Positions 35,357-46,515 of a stretch of DNA of 64,000 bases are shown here, in pieces. Origin of the DNA: Pegoplata infirma (lineage: Eukaryota; Arthropoda; Insecta; Diptera; Anthomyiidae); the NCBI GenBank assembly GCA_963921195.1, contig OY992537.1, forward strand, positions 202,764,581 through 202,828,580, in the 5' to 3' direction. The notes under the pieces are model-generated. The model saw only the letters and a list, made by a program, of their open reading frames with translations, made no database searches and was not told the DNA's origin. Numbering within the stretch: position 1 is the stretch's first letter; each line of letters starts with the position of its first letter. The translations under genes were made by a program, and so were the position numbers.

Positions 35357-37444
35357 TCTATACTAATATTATAAAGAGGTAATGTTTGTTTTTTTTTGTA
35401 GAATGTTATCTCCGGAACTACTCATCCGATTTCAAAAAAGTTTTCAGCAATATTTAGAGTGTTCCTCCAGGATGGACATAGGCTAGGTTTCATCGACCAC
35501 GCCCACTTCTACGCCCACTTTTTGCCAAAAAAACGTTAAATTTAAAAATCTACAAAACTACTTAACCGATTTCAAAAAATTTTTCACTAATATATACTTG
35601 GAATGATTTTTCATGACGGAAATATGCTTGGTTTCATCGACTACGCCCACTTCTACGCCCACTTTTGGCAAAAAAACTTAGAATTTAAATATCTATGAAA
35701 CTACTCATTCGATTTTAAAAATGTTTTCACCGATATTTAGAGTGTTACTCCAGGGTGGATATAGGCTAGGATTCATCGACCACGCCCACTTCTGCGCCCA
35801 CTTTTCGCCAAAAAACGTAAAATTTAAAAATCTCCAAAACTACAAAACCGATTTCAAAATTTTTTTCAGCAATATATACTTGGAATGGTCATTCATGATG
35901 CAAATATGCTTGGTTGCATCGACCGCGCCCACTTCTACGCCTACTTTTGGTAAAAAAACTTAAAATGTAAATATCTATGAAACTACTCATCCGATTTCTA
36001 TTATGTTTTCACCAATATTTAGAGTGTTCCTCCAGGACTGACATAGGCCACTTCTACGCCCACTTTTACGCCCACTTTTTGCCAAAAAACGTAAAATTTA
36101 AAAGTCTCCAAAAGCTACTAAACCGATTTCAAAAATTTTTCACCAATATATACTTGGAATGATCCTTTATGATGGAAATATGCTTGGTTTCATTGACCAC
36201 GACCACTTCTAAGCCCACATTTTGGCCAAAAAAACCTAAAATTTAAAAATCCCAAAATTCTCATCCAATTTCCAAAATTTTTCCATCAATGCTTGGAATG
36301 GTTATTCAGAGTGGAAATACGCTGGGTCTCATTGACCACGCCCATTTCTACGCCCACTTTTGGCAAGGAAAACGTAAAATTAAAATATGATGACACTACT
36401 CATCCGATTTAAAACATATCATCACCAAAATATTTTAATAAATGGTCCTTCAGGGTGGACATGGGCTAGCTTTCATCGACCACACCCCTCCTACTCCCAG
36501 TATTCGCCAGAAAAATGTGAAATTTCCGAAACTGATCATTCGATTTTAAAAAATGTTTTCTCCAATATTAAGAATGGCCCTTCAGGTTCGACATAGGCTA
36601 CGGTTTATAGAGGTAAAATTTAAAATATACGAAAGTTTTTTTGAGGTTTCAAAAATGATTTCACCAATATTTAGAGCTCTCCTTCAGGGTGAGTTAGGGT
36701 AAGTTTCATTTACCAAAAGACGTACAATTTAAAAACCTCCGAAACTACTCATCCGATTTCAAAATATTTTGAAAAATGCCCTTTTTGGAAATTCCGATTT
36801 TAATGGAGCAAATATTGGTCATAGAATCTTGAAACTTCAAATGTGGGATCCTTCAGCCCAAAATATCCTTCTAAAAAAGTAACTTCCGAAAATTTTAGAT
36901 TTTAATGGTAAGTTATTGTACTGTGGTACATTTATCCCTTGAAATCCTCCAGCAGAATGAACAATGAAGAGAAGAACATATTTTTAAATTTAAATTTTTA
37001 AGAGTTAAAAGGAGTAAACATTGGTTAAGGTAGGGTAATATGTAACTTTCTATATCAATTGAGATAACGGCCCTAAAATGTTTTTATTTCTTTAACACAT
37101 ATTATACAGAAAGGAATGAAGCCTACATGGAACGAAATGAATTGAAATTCAATAAATTGAAATGAATAGAACAGGGAACAAAATGGAATAGAACGTGGAA
37201 CGAAATTGAATGAAACGGGAATGAAATGATTTCAATAATTACGATATAAAGGCTCGAAAATTTTCAAAATAGTTTTTTTTTTACCGAAACGAAAATGATT
37301 CCGGGCTAAACGGGGCTGTTTTAATTTTATAATAAAAATTTAATAATGTAGGGGAGTATTTTAGAAATGGGGTTTCTAATCCTGATCTTTCTTTAATACG
37401 GTATTTAATATTACCGGTAACAAAGTTCCGGGCGGGCCTGCTAG
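35357..37444 (+). mobile_element. Non-autonomous Helitron (~2.1 kb)
   Basis: The 5' end TCTATACTAATATTATAAAG and the following TTATCTCCGGAACTACTCAT plus CCGATTTCAAAAAA are the 5' signature of insect Helitrons; the 3' end ..TTCCGGGCGGGCCTGCTAG followed by T matches the CTRR terminus with a GC-rich stretch. No terminal inverted repeat or target duplication is expected or seen. The base before the 5' TC is C rather than the usual A. The interior holds about ten diverged units of roughly 150 bases with GACCACGCCCACTTCTACGC and AAAACGTAAAATTTAAAAA. No Rep/helicase frame is present. Confidence 0.8.
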
Positions 37445-37455
37445 TTTGTAATATA

Positions 37456-38389
37456 CAGTGACTCAAAGTAATAATGGAACAGCATATATTTATTAGAAGT
37501 TCTTTAAAGGAAAAGTTATCAATACTAAACCTGATTATTATCAATCGACTATTTTTGAAAAAAGTACTATATAGGAAATTTTCCAAGCTTTAATTTAAGC
37601 TTGATATCGTCCAGATTGAGCAAATATTAAATGAGATACGAGGGTCGCACTGGAAAATGAAATTATTTGTAGATGTTTTTTTGAAATTTTTTTAAAAATA
37701 TTTCTAAGTCGATTTCTTCCAAGTTCAAACATTAAAAATTTAAAAAATTATCCAATAATTTTTATTTAGTTATAATCTAGTTTTTACAACAACCCAAACA
37801 AAAAATGAAATTTTTTAAATACAGTGGAAGAAATCCGCATTTTTTGACCTCCAACTCGTTTGACCACCAATTTTTTGTAAACAAGGAACAATTTTAATTA
37901 TTCTTATATCTCATTACTATATACTTAGATGTACTCAAATTAATAAACAATAAAATATTTTCTTTGTTTACAACAAATTGGTGGTCGAAAGAGTTGGAGG
38001 TCAAAAAATGCGGATTTCTTCTATTGTATTTAAAAAATTTCATTTTTTGTTTGGATTGCTGGAAAAACAAGCTGATGACTAAAAAAAAATTATTGGGTAA
38101 TTTTTTTAATTTTTAATGTTTGAACTTGGAAAAAATCGACTTAGAAATATTTTTAAAAAAATTTCAAAAAAATATCTACAAATAATTTCATTTTCCATTG
38201 CGACCCTCGTATCTCATTTAATATTTGCTCAATCTGGACGCTATCAAGCTTAAATTCAAGCTTGGAAAATTTCCTATGTAGCACTTCTTTCTAAAATAGT
38301 CGATTGATAACAATCAGGTTTAGTATTTAAAACTTTGTCTTTAAAGAACTGCTAACAAATATACGCTGTTCCAAGAATTTTTACGCACT
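37456..38389. mobile_element. Palindromic Tc1-like MITE (~930 bp)
   Basis: The left end TA/CAGTGACTCAAAGTAATA..GGAACAGC and the right end ..GCTGTTCCAAGAATTTTTAC..CACT/TA are inverted partners; the CAGTGNNTCAAA start is typical of Tc1 termini. Arms continue (AGAAGTTCTTTAAAG, AAACCTGATTATTATCAATC, CGAGGGTCGCACTGGAAAAT) to a centre near 37920. No transposase. It sits 11 bases beyond the Helitron 3' end. A half copy is at about 58735-58910. Confidence 0.7.
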
Positions 38390-38390
38390 T

Positions 38391-38935
38391 AACAATATGA
38401 ACAGGGTTGAATTTAGGGTAATTAACAAACCGAGCTTTGTATACAAAGAATAAAATAAATTATTTTAATGTGGTGTACTGCACTTGTTGCTTGAACGATG
38501 GCTAGACAATTGTGTAGATGTTTTGTTCTTTTCTTCTTTGACATTCTTCTTTAACACAAGTTGGTATGACGTTAGAGATGAGAAGTGGGGGGGGGGGGGA
38601 TTTTCGGATAAACAAAGTACTTTTTTGTTCACTGACGTGAACACACATACTTTTATCCTGATATGGCAAAATAATTGGCCATCACTAGTGTCATCCTAGG
38701 ACAAGTATGTACAAATATTTTTACAATCAGCATGCCAAAATTAATAAACGTATGTACCTATCGCAAGTTTTGTTATTTTTTTATTTTTAAAAAATCCCAA
38801 ATTTTTGTCGAAATTTTCCAAAAGTCCAAGGACTTTGATCGACGTAAGCAACGGATTTTAAACCAATCGGATTTTTCCTAGAAAATGTCTAGATCTAGAA
38901 ATAATTTAGCTATTTTTTTAACTGCAAATTGACCT
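38391..38935. other. Spacer, nothing recognised
   Basis: Contains a run of 12 G at about 38588. No gene or repeat boundary. Confidence 0.45.
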
Positions 38936-39166
38936 GGACTGTGATCACGTAAAACGATAGTTAACTATCGTCGATTTTTAGAGTCTTGTTGCTCCTAAAT
39001 TAAACAAAAGGTTTCCATGTTTTTTAATGTTTCTGGGTTAGATAGCACTTTTTAACAATTTAATAAAGAAAAACTTTAAAATTTCCCTTCAAAACGATAT
39101 GTATTTTGATGTCGTTTAAGCATCGTCTATCGTTTTCGTTTTACGTGATTAGCCCCCTGATATTTT
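38936..39166. mobile_element. Small MITE with ATCACGTAAAACGA inverted ends
   Basis: Left CTGTGATCACGTAAAACGAT and right (reverse-complemented) GGGCTAATCACGTAAAACGA face each other about 230 bases apart. Inner CGATAGTTAACTATCG is itself palindromic. The right end CAGGGGGC fits a hAT terminus, but no target duplication is clear. Confidence 0.5.
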
Positions 39167-40870
39167 AATTTCAGTCAAAAAGTATTGATTTATCAGTTCA
39201 TAATTCGTTTTCGTCAACTAGTTTTGTAGTTTTTTCAATTTTGTTATCGATTGTTTTAAGTGTGTTTAAGGTGGCGTATGATCAATATTTATTTGTGCGT
39301 ATTAAATAAATATTGTTCATACGTAATTTAAGCAACAAAAATTTCATTAATACATATTTATTGGATAACAGAGTTTCATTTTGGACAAGGACAAAATATT
39401 TATGATTTTTACTTTTTTTTTTTAGAATAGAAATTTATACGTAGCAGTTAATTTAGATTATATTCTATATGGTTTATTATCTGATTATTATAAGCTCCAC
39501 AAAAAAGTAAAATATTATGTTTTAAAATGATTTATAATCAAACAACGCACAGACTTTAGACAGAAAAATTGCCATGATTATAACTAGAAAACAGGAAAAC
39601 TATGAACGAAAAGTTAAGGGAATCTTGGGAAGATTAAATGAAACTAAATATATTAATTACTGTACGAAAAATGCCTTATAACACCTTCCGACAAAAAAAA
39701 ATCGAACTGGATAATATATGTTTAAAACTAGATACTAAATGTAGTAAAACTGCATTTACAGTTTTTCATTTCGTAATCCTGTTTCCTTTTAAAAAGACTT
39801 CAAAGATTTAAAGGATTGCATAAAATATATTTTTAATATTTGTAATTGTCTTAGGATGCCCCAAGTGATGGTAAATGAAAGAAGAGGATCTCCCCTAATT
39901 TCCCCATTTTATTTATTTCCATATTCTGAAAAAAGGAGAAAAGTAACGTCCTTTCAAAATTTTATCCTTCAATATAATTTATAATTTTTACACAATATTT
40001 TGATAAGGATTTAAAAGGAAATTTTTTAGAATTCCAATTTGGCAAAACGGAAACCGCGTTTTTCAAATATTTTGGTTTCAAAGAAACTCCTTTGATTTTT
40101 TATACTTTTTCTGCAAAGTTTATATAAAATATTTTTCACAATTTCATATCAGTGGCTGTTATATATCAAAACAACACATACTCTCTTTCTCTCGTAAAAT
40201 TCACAAAAATAACAATGTAATTGATACTGAAAATTTATGGGAAAACAAAAAAATATATCTTTTTTTTTTTTGAACATAAAACAATAACAAGGATAATCTC
40301 TACATATAAATTTTAATTTAGAAAAAATAACATTTAGAAATAATAAATTTAAAACAATGATAAATTTATCGTTTAAATTACATAGGTTTATTAAATGAAA
40401 ATATTATTGCAAATTAAGTTGGGGAATTTTTTATAAATTTTTTTAATTAACCCTTTAAAGAACACCAAACAAATCGAAAGTTTAAACAAAACATTTCTAG
40501 GGAAAAAATAAAAGAAGAAGTTTTAGTTAATATTTTTTCTCTGTTCTTTTACTCAAGAGTTTTAACAAAAAACGGTTGCAGTCAGATACGAAATGAAAAT
40601 TAATTAAATAACTTTTTGCTTTCTGAGAAAGCAAGCCCTAGCGAAAGTTGACACGTAACCGTACAGGTGGTGGTTTGTCAGTTTTTCTTAACATATTTTT
40701 TTTTTGCTGACAAAAATGTGTAAAAAAAGAAAATGTAAAATGTGAAAAAAAGAACAACAATTCCCAACCCAACCTTACCCAAAAGAACAAAAAACAAATG
40801 TGTTATACAAAATTGAAAGTGGGTGTCAAAAACACACTTTAAACTTTATGATGGAAAATTGCATATTACT
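39167..40870. other. AT-rich spacer with one small hairpin
   Basis: CGTATGATCAATATTTATT (39269) and AATAAATATTGTTCATACG (39298) form a hairpin like the one at 22664-22707. Otherwise no gene or element recognised; possibly host intergenic or intronic sequence. Confidence 0.45.
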
Positions 40871-40876
40871 AATATA

Positions 40877-41154
40877 CATGGGGCATTCCACGCAAAATCA
40901 CACTTAATCCGAAAATCCACTAGAAAAATTCAAAAGTAGAACAGTATAAGAATTTTACAGCAATATTTAAGAAATTTGGGTAAAAAAGTAAATTCTATTG
41001 TAAATTTTAGAAATATAAAAAAAAAAATTATTTCGCTATTTACAGTTCAAGTCTCATCTATTACAAAGAAAATATGATGGTTCTTAAGAAAATCCGTAAA
41101 AAATTTTATAAGTTACATGCACTTGAGTAAAAATGCCAAATTCTGTTTTTATAC
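40877..41154. repeat. Partial GGGGCATTCC element
   Basis: ATGGGGCATTCCACGCAAAA matches the terminus of the 50408-52445 element; similarity fades after about 40 bases. The segment 41060-41150 (GGTTCTTAAGAAAATCCG, AAGTTACATGCACTTGAG) recurs at 43300-43370 and 44600-44680, and inverted at 44760-44840. Confidence 0.5.
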
Positions 41155-41175
41155 ATTTTTATACCCTCCACTCTA

Positions 41176-41435
41176 CACTCAAAATAATTCTACAGTAAAA
41201 GGTTTAGTAAGTGATTTTGTACTTAAATCTACTAATAAGTTACTAATTACCAGTAGTACAGTAGCTTTTTAGTATCTTCAAAGTACTAAAATTAGTAATT
41301 TTTACTGGTTTTGAATAATATTAGTAAAAAATTTTGGTATTGATTACCAACGCCTGCACTAGATCATTTTGGACTAAAAAATTAGTACTTTAGTTAAATT
41401 TGTAGTTATGAATATCCACGTTTTTTTTTTGAGTG
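41176..41435. mobile_element. 260-bp MITE, CACTCAAAA termini, TA target duplication
   Basis: Other copies read CCACTCTAGTGATAGAGGG here; this copy reads CCACTCTA / CACTCAAAATAATTCT ... TTTTTTTTTTGAGTG / TAGTGATAGAGGG. Both sides have TA (41174-41175, 41436-41437). Inner ACTAATAAGTTACTAATTAC-type motifs are AT-rich. The inserted termini equal the CACTCAAAAAAA subrepeats abundant in the fold-back elements. Confidence 0.8.
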
Positions 41436-42017
41436 TAGTGATAGAGGGTATACATAAATTTGTCATTCCGTTTGTAACACCTTGAAATATTGGTCTAGGA
41501 CCCCATAAAGGATATATATTCATGATTCTCGAGCGCTTTTAAGATGATCTGGCAAAGTCCGTCCGTCCCTCTGTATGTTGAAAACACGCTAACTTTTAAA
41601 AGTCTTTACAGAGGCTCCTGAAGTTTGACGTATGTGCTGGACATTCACCGAAATCGGTCCAGTGGTTCAAAAATTCTGAGCAAAAGACTGAATTTCGGCA
41701 AGGGTTTTTCGTGAATTTGAGAGAAAAAAAACACTTTAACTTTCGAAAGGCAATTCTGAGGATGCTAAAACATGGCACATATATTTGTCGTTCACCTGGC
41801 CAGGTTTGTATTGAATTTCAGTCAAATCGGTTTCTTGGTTCAAAAGTTATTCGCAAAACCGTGAATTTTAGATTAGTTTCACCTTAAATTCACGTATTGA
41901 AAACCCGTTAAACATATTTTAAAAACATTGGTAAGTCACAAAAATATTTTACAACGTACAACGTAAAAAATTTTACACTCAAAAAAAATTTGTAAATTAT
42001 TTTTTTTTCAAAAATTA

Positions 42018-43051
42018 CACTGTGCTACAAAAAACACAAAATCGAAAATACTTTTAAAATGAGGTAGTTAAGGTTGTAGGTCTCGTCGAAAAGATCACAA
42101 AAATGCCCATCAAACTTGCCAGACACCCTCAAATTTTCAAGTTATTGTCAAAAAACGATTTTTTGGGACTTTTCTCACTAAACCACGTGTAACTTAAACA
42201 TTTTTCAACCGATTTTCAATTTTTCAACTGTTTTGGATAGAAGAAGGATAGGGTTTTTCATGTGTGTGAATTGGTCTATACATATAAAAAAGATATGTAT
42301 TGATTTTTTCAACAATATCTAATTTTTTTGTTATTTTTTGAAAATTTTTTGAGTTTATCGATTTTTTTCTGCTATAGTTCGTTCAACAACATTTATATTT
42401 ATAAACGCATTCTTAAAGAAAATTTAATTGTGAAAACGATGAGCTTTATGCCGAAAAAATCGGATAACAATTGACAGAGTTGTGATAATTTTTCTAAAAA
42501 GAAAATTAAGATTTTGCTTGAAATTGCCGTTCGGATAACCCTGGCAAAAAAAATAAAAAAATAAACGAACAAAATAAGAGGTCGCATATCATTATTTTAA
42601 AGGTTTTTGGCCACCTGAATTCGAATTTGACCTTGAAATTGCGCTATTTTATTAACTTTTTGATATATCACTTTATGTTAAATATCTCAAAAACCTGACG
42701 AGATAGAGCAATTTAAAGGCCAGATTCGGATTCAGCGCGCCAAAAATCTTTAAAAATATTGTACATGACCTCTTATGATAATTTTTTTTTTCTGCCTGGG
42801 ATATCTGAACGGCGATTTCCTGCAAAATCTTAATTTTCTTTTTTAGAAAAATTATCACAACTCTGCCAATTGTTATCCGATTTCTTCAGTATAAAGCTTA
42901 TCGAATTCAGAATTAAATTTTCTTTAAAAATACGTTTATAAATATAAAGAGGGTGTCTGGCAAGTTTAATGGGCATTTTTGTGATCTACTCGACAAGACC
43001 AACAACATATACTATGTCACATCAGAAGTATTTTTTCACTGTAGCACAGTG
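42018..43051. mobile_element. 1034-bp palindromic element, CACTGTGCTACA termini
   Basis: CACTGTGCTACA (42018) and TGTAGCACAGTG (to 43051) are flanked by TTA on both sides (42015-42017, 43052-43054). Arms match through GTCTGGCAAGTTTAATGGGC, AATTTTTCTAAAAAGAAAAT and CAAAAACCTTTAAAA-like inner parts, with a centre near 42540-42700. A CACTG start with a 3-bp duplication hints at a CACTA-like element; this is not firm. A partial copy starts at 58398. Confidence 0.65.
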
Positions 43052-43205
43052 TTATTTAAAAAAAAAAGTTTTTTACACAAAATAAAATATTTCCAAACAA
43101 AAATGTTATTTTTACACGTTAGAAAACTTACTATCGCTTGAAAAGGGCATTGTGGAGGGTATTCATAGATTCGGCAAAGTCGAATTTTACTTTTCGACTT
43201 GCTAA

Positions 43206-43608
43206 TTGTTAATTGTTTTTAATTAAAGGTAATTTATTGTTCTATCAACCGTACATTTTTTACAATCTGATTGAAAAAATAATCGATATATCGATGGTTT
43301 TTAAGAAAATCCGTTAAAAATTGTATAAGTTACATGAATTTGAGTAAAAATGCGAATTCTGTTCTTTAATTTTAAATTTTTGTTTATTGAGTGTAACACT
43401 AGTTTACAAATTTTGAAATATTGTTCGATTTAAGATATTTAAAATTTATTTTCATGTAAAATTGAATCTTGAATTGAAAACTTTTTAAGATATTGACAAA
43501 ATCCAAATTTAAAAAAGTGGTTTTACATAAATAAAAATATCTCCGGACAAATCGGATAATTTGATTGTTTTACTTTTAAATTAAAGCTTAAAAAATGCTT
43601 TATCAATT
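43206..43608. other. AT-rich diverged repeat sequence
   Basis: Contains the GGTTTTTAAGAAAATCCG..AAGTTACATG segment shared with 41060 and 44600. No gene. Confidence 0.4.
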
Positions 43609-43616
43609 CTCTATAC

Positions 43617-44408
43617 CAGCGGTTAAAAATCTTCTCATCTAAATATTTGAGTTAATTTTGAAATTTTTGAATTTTAGGGGAGATCAAAACAATGGTGGTA
43701 TTTTTTGGAAAAATTTTCGCTCTTGGGGTGGTTCAATGCATCTGAAAACGCGGATTTTGAGATGATTTTTCTGCAGAGCAAAAACAGCTGAAAATATTGA
43801 AAATCTGATTTCAACAGTCGTTTCTACACCAAAAATTTAAACAACGGACGTTTTTTGAACTCTTAAAAAAAAGTTCCAAAAACACATCACAGAGGGCGGA
43901 AATATAATGTTTTTTTAATTTTTTTTTAAATATTTTTTTTTTTAATACAAGGGCAGATCAACAATTTCGTGACTTTTCGAATGAAACACCCTCGTATATA
44001 CTATGAAAGGGCATTGTGAGCTTAACAAAATGGTACCAATATTTCCACTCTATCACAACCCGTCTCAAAAATGCCCAAAAACACGTTTTTTAGAACTTTG
44101 ACATACATTTTCTCAAAAACCTGACATCATAGAAAAATTTGGGAACCATATTCGGAATCAGCATCGAAAGGTTAATTGAAATCAAGTGGTCAGATCTCAA
44201 AATATCGCAAAAAATGTTCTCTAAATTGCACAAAAATACGTTTTTTGTGAACTTTGAACTCAACTTTCTTAAAAATCTGACGTTATGGAAAACTTTGGAA
44301 GCCAGGTTAATCTAAAACGAATGTCCAAATTATTAAAATTATGCGTACCACCGCGGATAGTTTCGCGTACCCCCTAGTGGTACGCGTACCATAGGTTGGT
44401 AGCCGCTG
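43617..44408. mobile_element. Non-autonomous hAT element (792 bp)
   Basis: The left end CAGCGGTTAAAAATC and the right end, reverse-complemented, CAGCGGCTACCAACCTATGG fit YARNG, and CAGCGGNT..CAACC is a familiar hAT terminus. The 8-mer CTCTATAC is duplicated exactly at 43609-43616 and 44409-44416. The right subterminal region carries GCGTACCNC motifs in both orientations (44344-44390). No transposase frame. Confidence 0.85.
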
Positions 44409-44416
44409 CTCTATAC

Positions 44417-45490
44417 AATATTTTTCAATCTGATAATCGCCTTAGAATGTATTCATAGATATATCGACAATTTTACTTCAATTTAAACGAAATTTAGGAA
44501 AAAATAAATTCGATTGTAAATTTAACTTATTGTTAGTTACAAATTTTTTTATTTTATTTTTGTATGTAAATTTCAAGGCTGATTTAATGCGGAGAAATTA
44601 AGAGGTTTTTGAATAGAATCCGTCAAAAATTGTAGACGTTACATGCATTTGAACAAAAATGCATGAATTTAGTTTTATACAAAAACAGTTGCATTTGTTT
44701 ATTTCATGTGTGCCGAATATAAAAACACTTAAATGTAACGGTATTTGTATAAAAACTGAATTTCAGCATTTTTACTCAAATGCATATAACTTTTAAATTT
44801 TTCAACGGATTGTTTTAAAAACCATCTTAATTTCTTCATATCAGATCAGACTTAAACGTCAAATAGAAAAACGAATTTAAAAAAATGTTTTGCTATATAA
44901 ACAGGTGATATTTCTAAAGCAAAATTTTTCTAGAAAAAGTAACGCGATATTAATTTGTCATTCCATGCAAAACACATCAAAGTATCGTTCGAGGACCCCA
45001 TTATGTTTATATATTATTGATCCGTAAAGGTTTCTTAGACATTTTAGTGATATCCATCAAGTTTTTGTATGTATTTTAACAAAATTGTACCCCTTAGATC
45101 CATTTTAGTACCTTTCTGTTCAAAAGTTTAGCCATTTAGTAATTAACCGGGTAAAAGGCTTAATACGCAAAACAAACTTCATTTTGCGATGCCACTAAAT
45201 TAATTTATGGGTTTTGTAGTCCCTGAGCCCGGTCTTTCGGCTGAACGTTCTTTTTAATAAGTAATTTAGAAAAATTTTATATTTTTTTTGAAAAAATCCC
45301 ATCAGGACGGTTTTATGGATATAGAAGGCCCCTGGGAAGCCCTCTTTATATTTATTTTTCTTTTTTAATTACCTTTAATTTAAGTATCCACACAAACCTG
45401 AAGGCTCTTTTGGGGCCCAGCCCCTTAAATTTTAATTTCGTGTTTCCCCCAAAAATTTTTGTGTTTCGTAAAGTGCACTTTTAAAAAATT
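44417..45490. other. Diverged dispersed-repeat sequence
   Basis: Includes a decayed 3' module (TTGTCATTCCATGCAAAACA, CGAGGACCCCATTATGTTTA, 44957-45020) related to the A/B/fold-back 3' modules, inverted copies of the AAGTTACATG segment, and the GGCTCTTTTGGGGCCCAGCC spacer before the microsatellite. No gene. Confidence 0.5.
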
Positions 45491-45494
45491 TATA

Positions 45495-45943
45495 AAAATA
45501 ATATTGATGAAAAAAAAAATTTATGATAAAGAAATATTGATGAACAAAACAATTCGACGAAAAAAAATTTTGATAAAAAAATATTGAAATAAAATATTGA
45601 TTAAAAAAAATTGATGAAAAAAATATTGATTAAAAAAAAAACGGTGATGTAAATATATTGTTGTAAATATATTGAAGAAAAAAAAAAAAAATGATGAAAA
45701 AAAAAATATTGATGAAAAGAAAAATTATGATGAAAAAAAAAATATTGATGAAAAAAAAAATATTGATGAAAAAAAATTTGATAAAAAAAAAAAAATGGTT
45801 GAAAAAAAATTATTGATCAAAGAAAAAAATATTTATGAAAAAAAAAAAAAAAATATTAATAAAAAAAAATATTAATAAAAAAAAATATTAATGAAAAAAA
45901 AAAAAATATTGATGCAAAAAAAAAAAAAATGTTGAGGAAAAAC
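45495..45943. repeat. A-rich microsatellite (GATGAAAAAAAATATT)n
   Basis: Tandem imperfect units run directly up to the start of a type A repeat (AAAACAAGTGAGAGTG). Confidence 0.85.
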
Positions 45944-46470
45944 AAGTGAGAGTGTTACATTCGGCTGTGCCGAATCTTTTATACCCTCCAAAATGAAAAA
46001 AAAAAAAAAAACAAACAATATAAAAAAAATCCAGGGGCGTCATTTTTTTTGGGAGGGAGTTGGTGGGAGCACCTTCCCCTTGCGATTTCGCACTTCATCT
46101 GAGATAAGAATGTTGCATTTGCTTAGCAAAAGTACAAGAAACCGGCAAAAAATGCGGGTTTTCTTAGGTTGGTTTAGTTCTCCAAGGGAGAACCTTTTCC
46201 CCTTGGTCCGATTTTGCCCATTTCCGAACTTATCCTGCCTAGGAATATAAGACATATTCGTGCCAAACTTCGGAAGTCTAGCTCTTTTATTTTGGACTGT
46301 ATCGTGTCCTCTACAGACGGACAGACGGACGGACATCGCTAGAATGTCTTAGAATCGATCACTGATCAATAAAATATATATTTTATGGGGTCCTAGACCG
46401 ATATTTCGATGCGTTACATACTGAATGACAAAGTGAGTATACCAACATACTGTGGTTGGAGGGTATAAAA
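45944..46470 (+). repeat. Type A dispersed repeat, copy 3 (~530 bp)
   Basis: Starts AACAAGTGAGAGTGTTACAT, hairpin TTCGGC-TGT-GCCGAA, ATACCCTCCAAAATG; ends GGTTGGAGGGTATAAAA. The middle lacks the ACGCCCACAAAAGGGGGCGG part of copy 2 and is therefore shorter. Confidence 0.8.
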
Positions 46471-46479
46471 GACTTGAAT

Positions 46480-46515
46480 AAACAAAACTGCCAAAGGATT
46501 TTGGCAGTTTTGTTT
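46480..46515. repeat. Perfect 16-bp hairpin with 4-base loop
   Basis: AAACAAAACTGCCAAA, loop GGAT, then TTTGGCAGTTTTGTTT, directly after a type A end. Function unknown; a footprint or mini-MITE is plausible. Confidence 0.8.

Larger units (their letters stand above)
41155..43205 (-). mobile_element. Fold-back repeat, copy 3, with two insertions
   Basis: Starts TATACCCTCCACTCTA and ends CATTGTGGAGGGTATTCATA, GATTCGGCAAAGTCGAAT, TTTCGACTTG, as in the element ending at 19133. It contains module E text (GAAAACACGCTAACTTTTAA, AATCGGTCCAGTGGTTC) and is interrupted by a 260-bp MITE and a 1-kb palindrome. Confidence 0.65.

Noticed and set aside
46480..46515. Intrinsic transcription terminator
   Set aside because: The hairpin resembles one, but the sequence is eukaryotic and no gene lies upstream.
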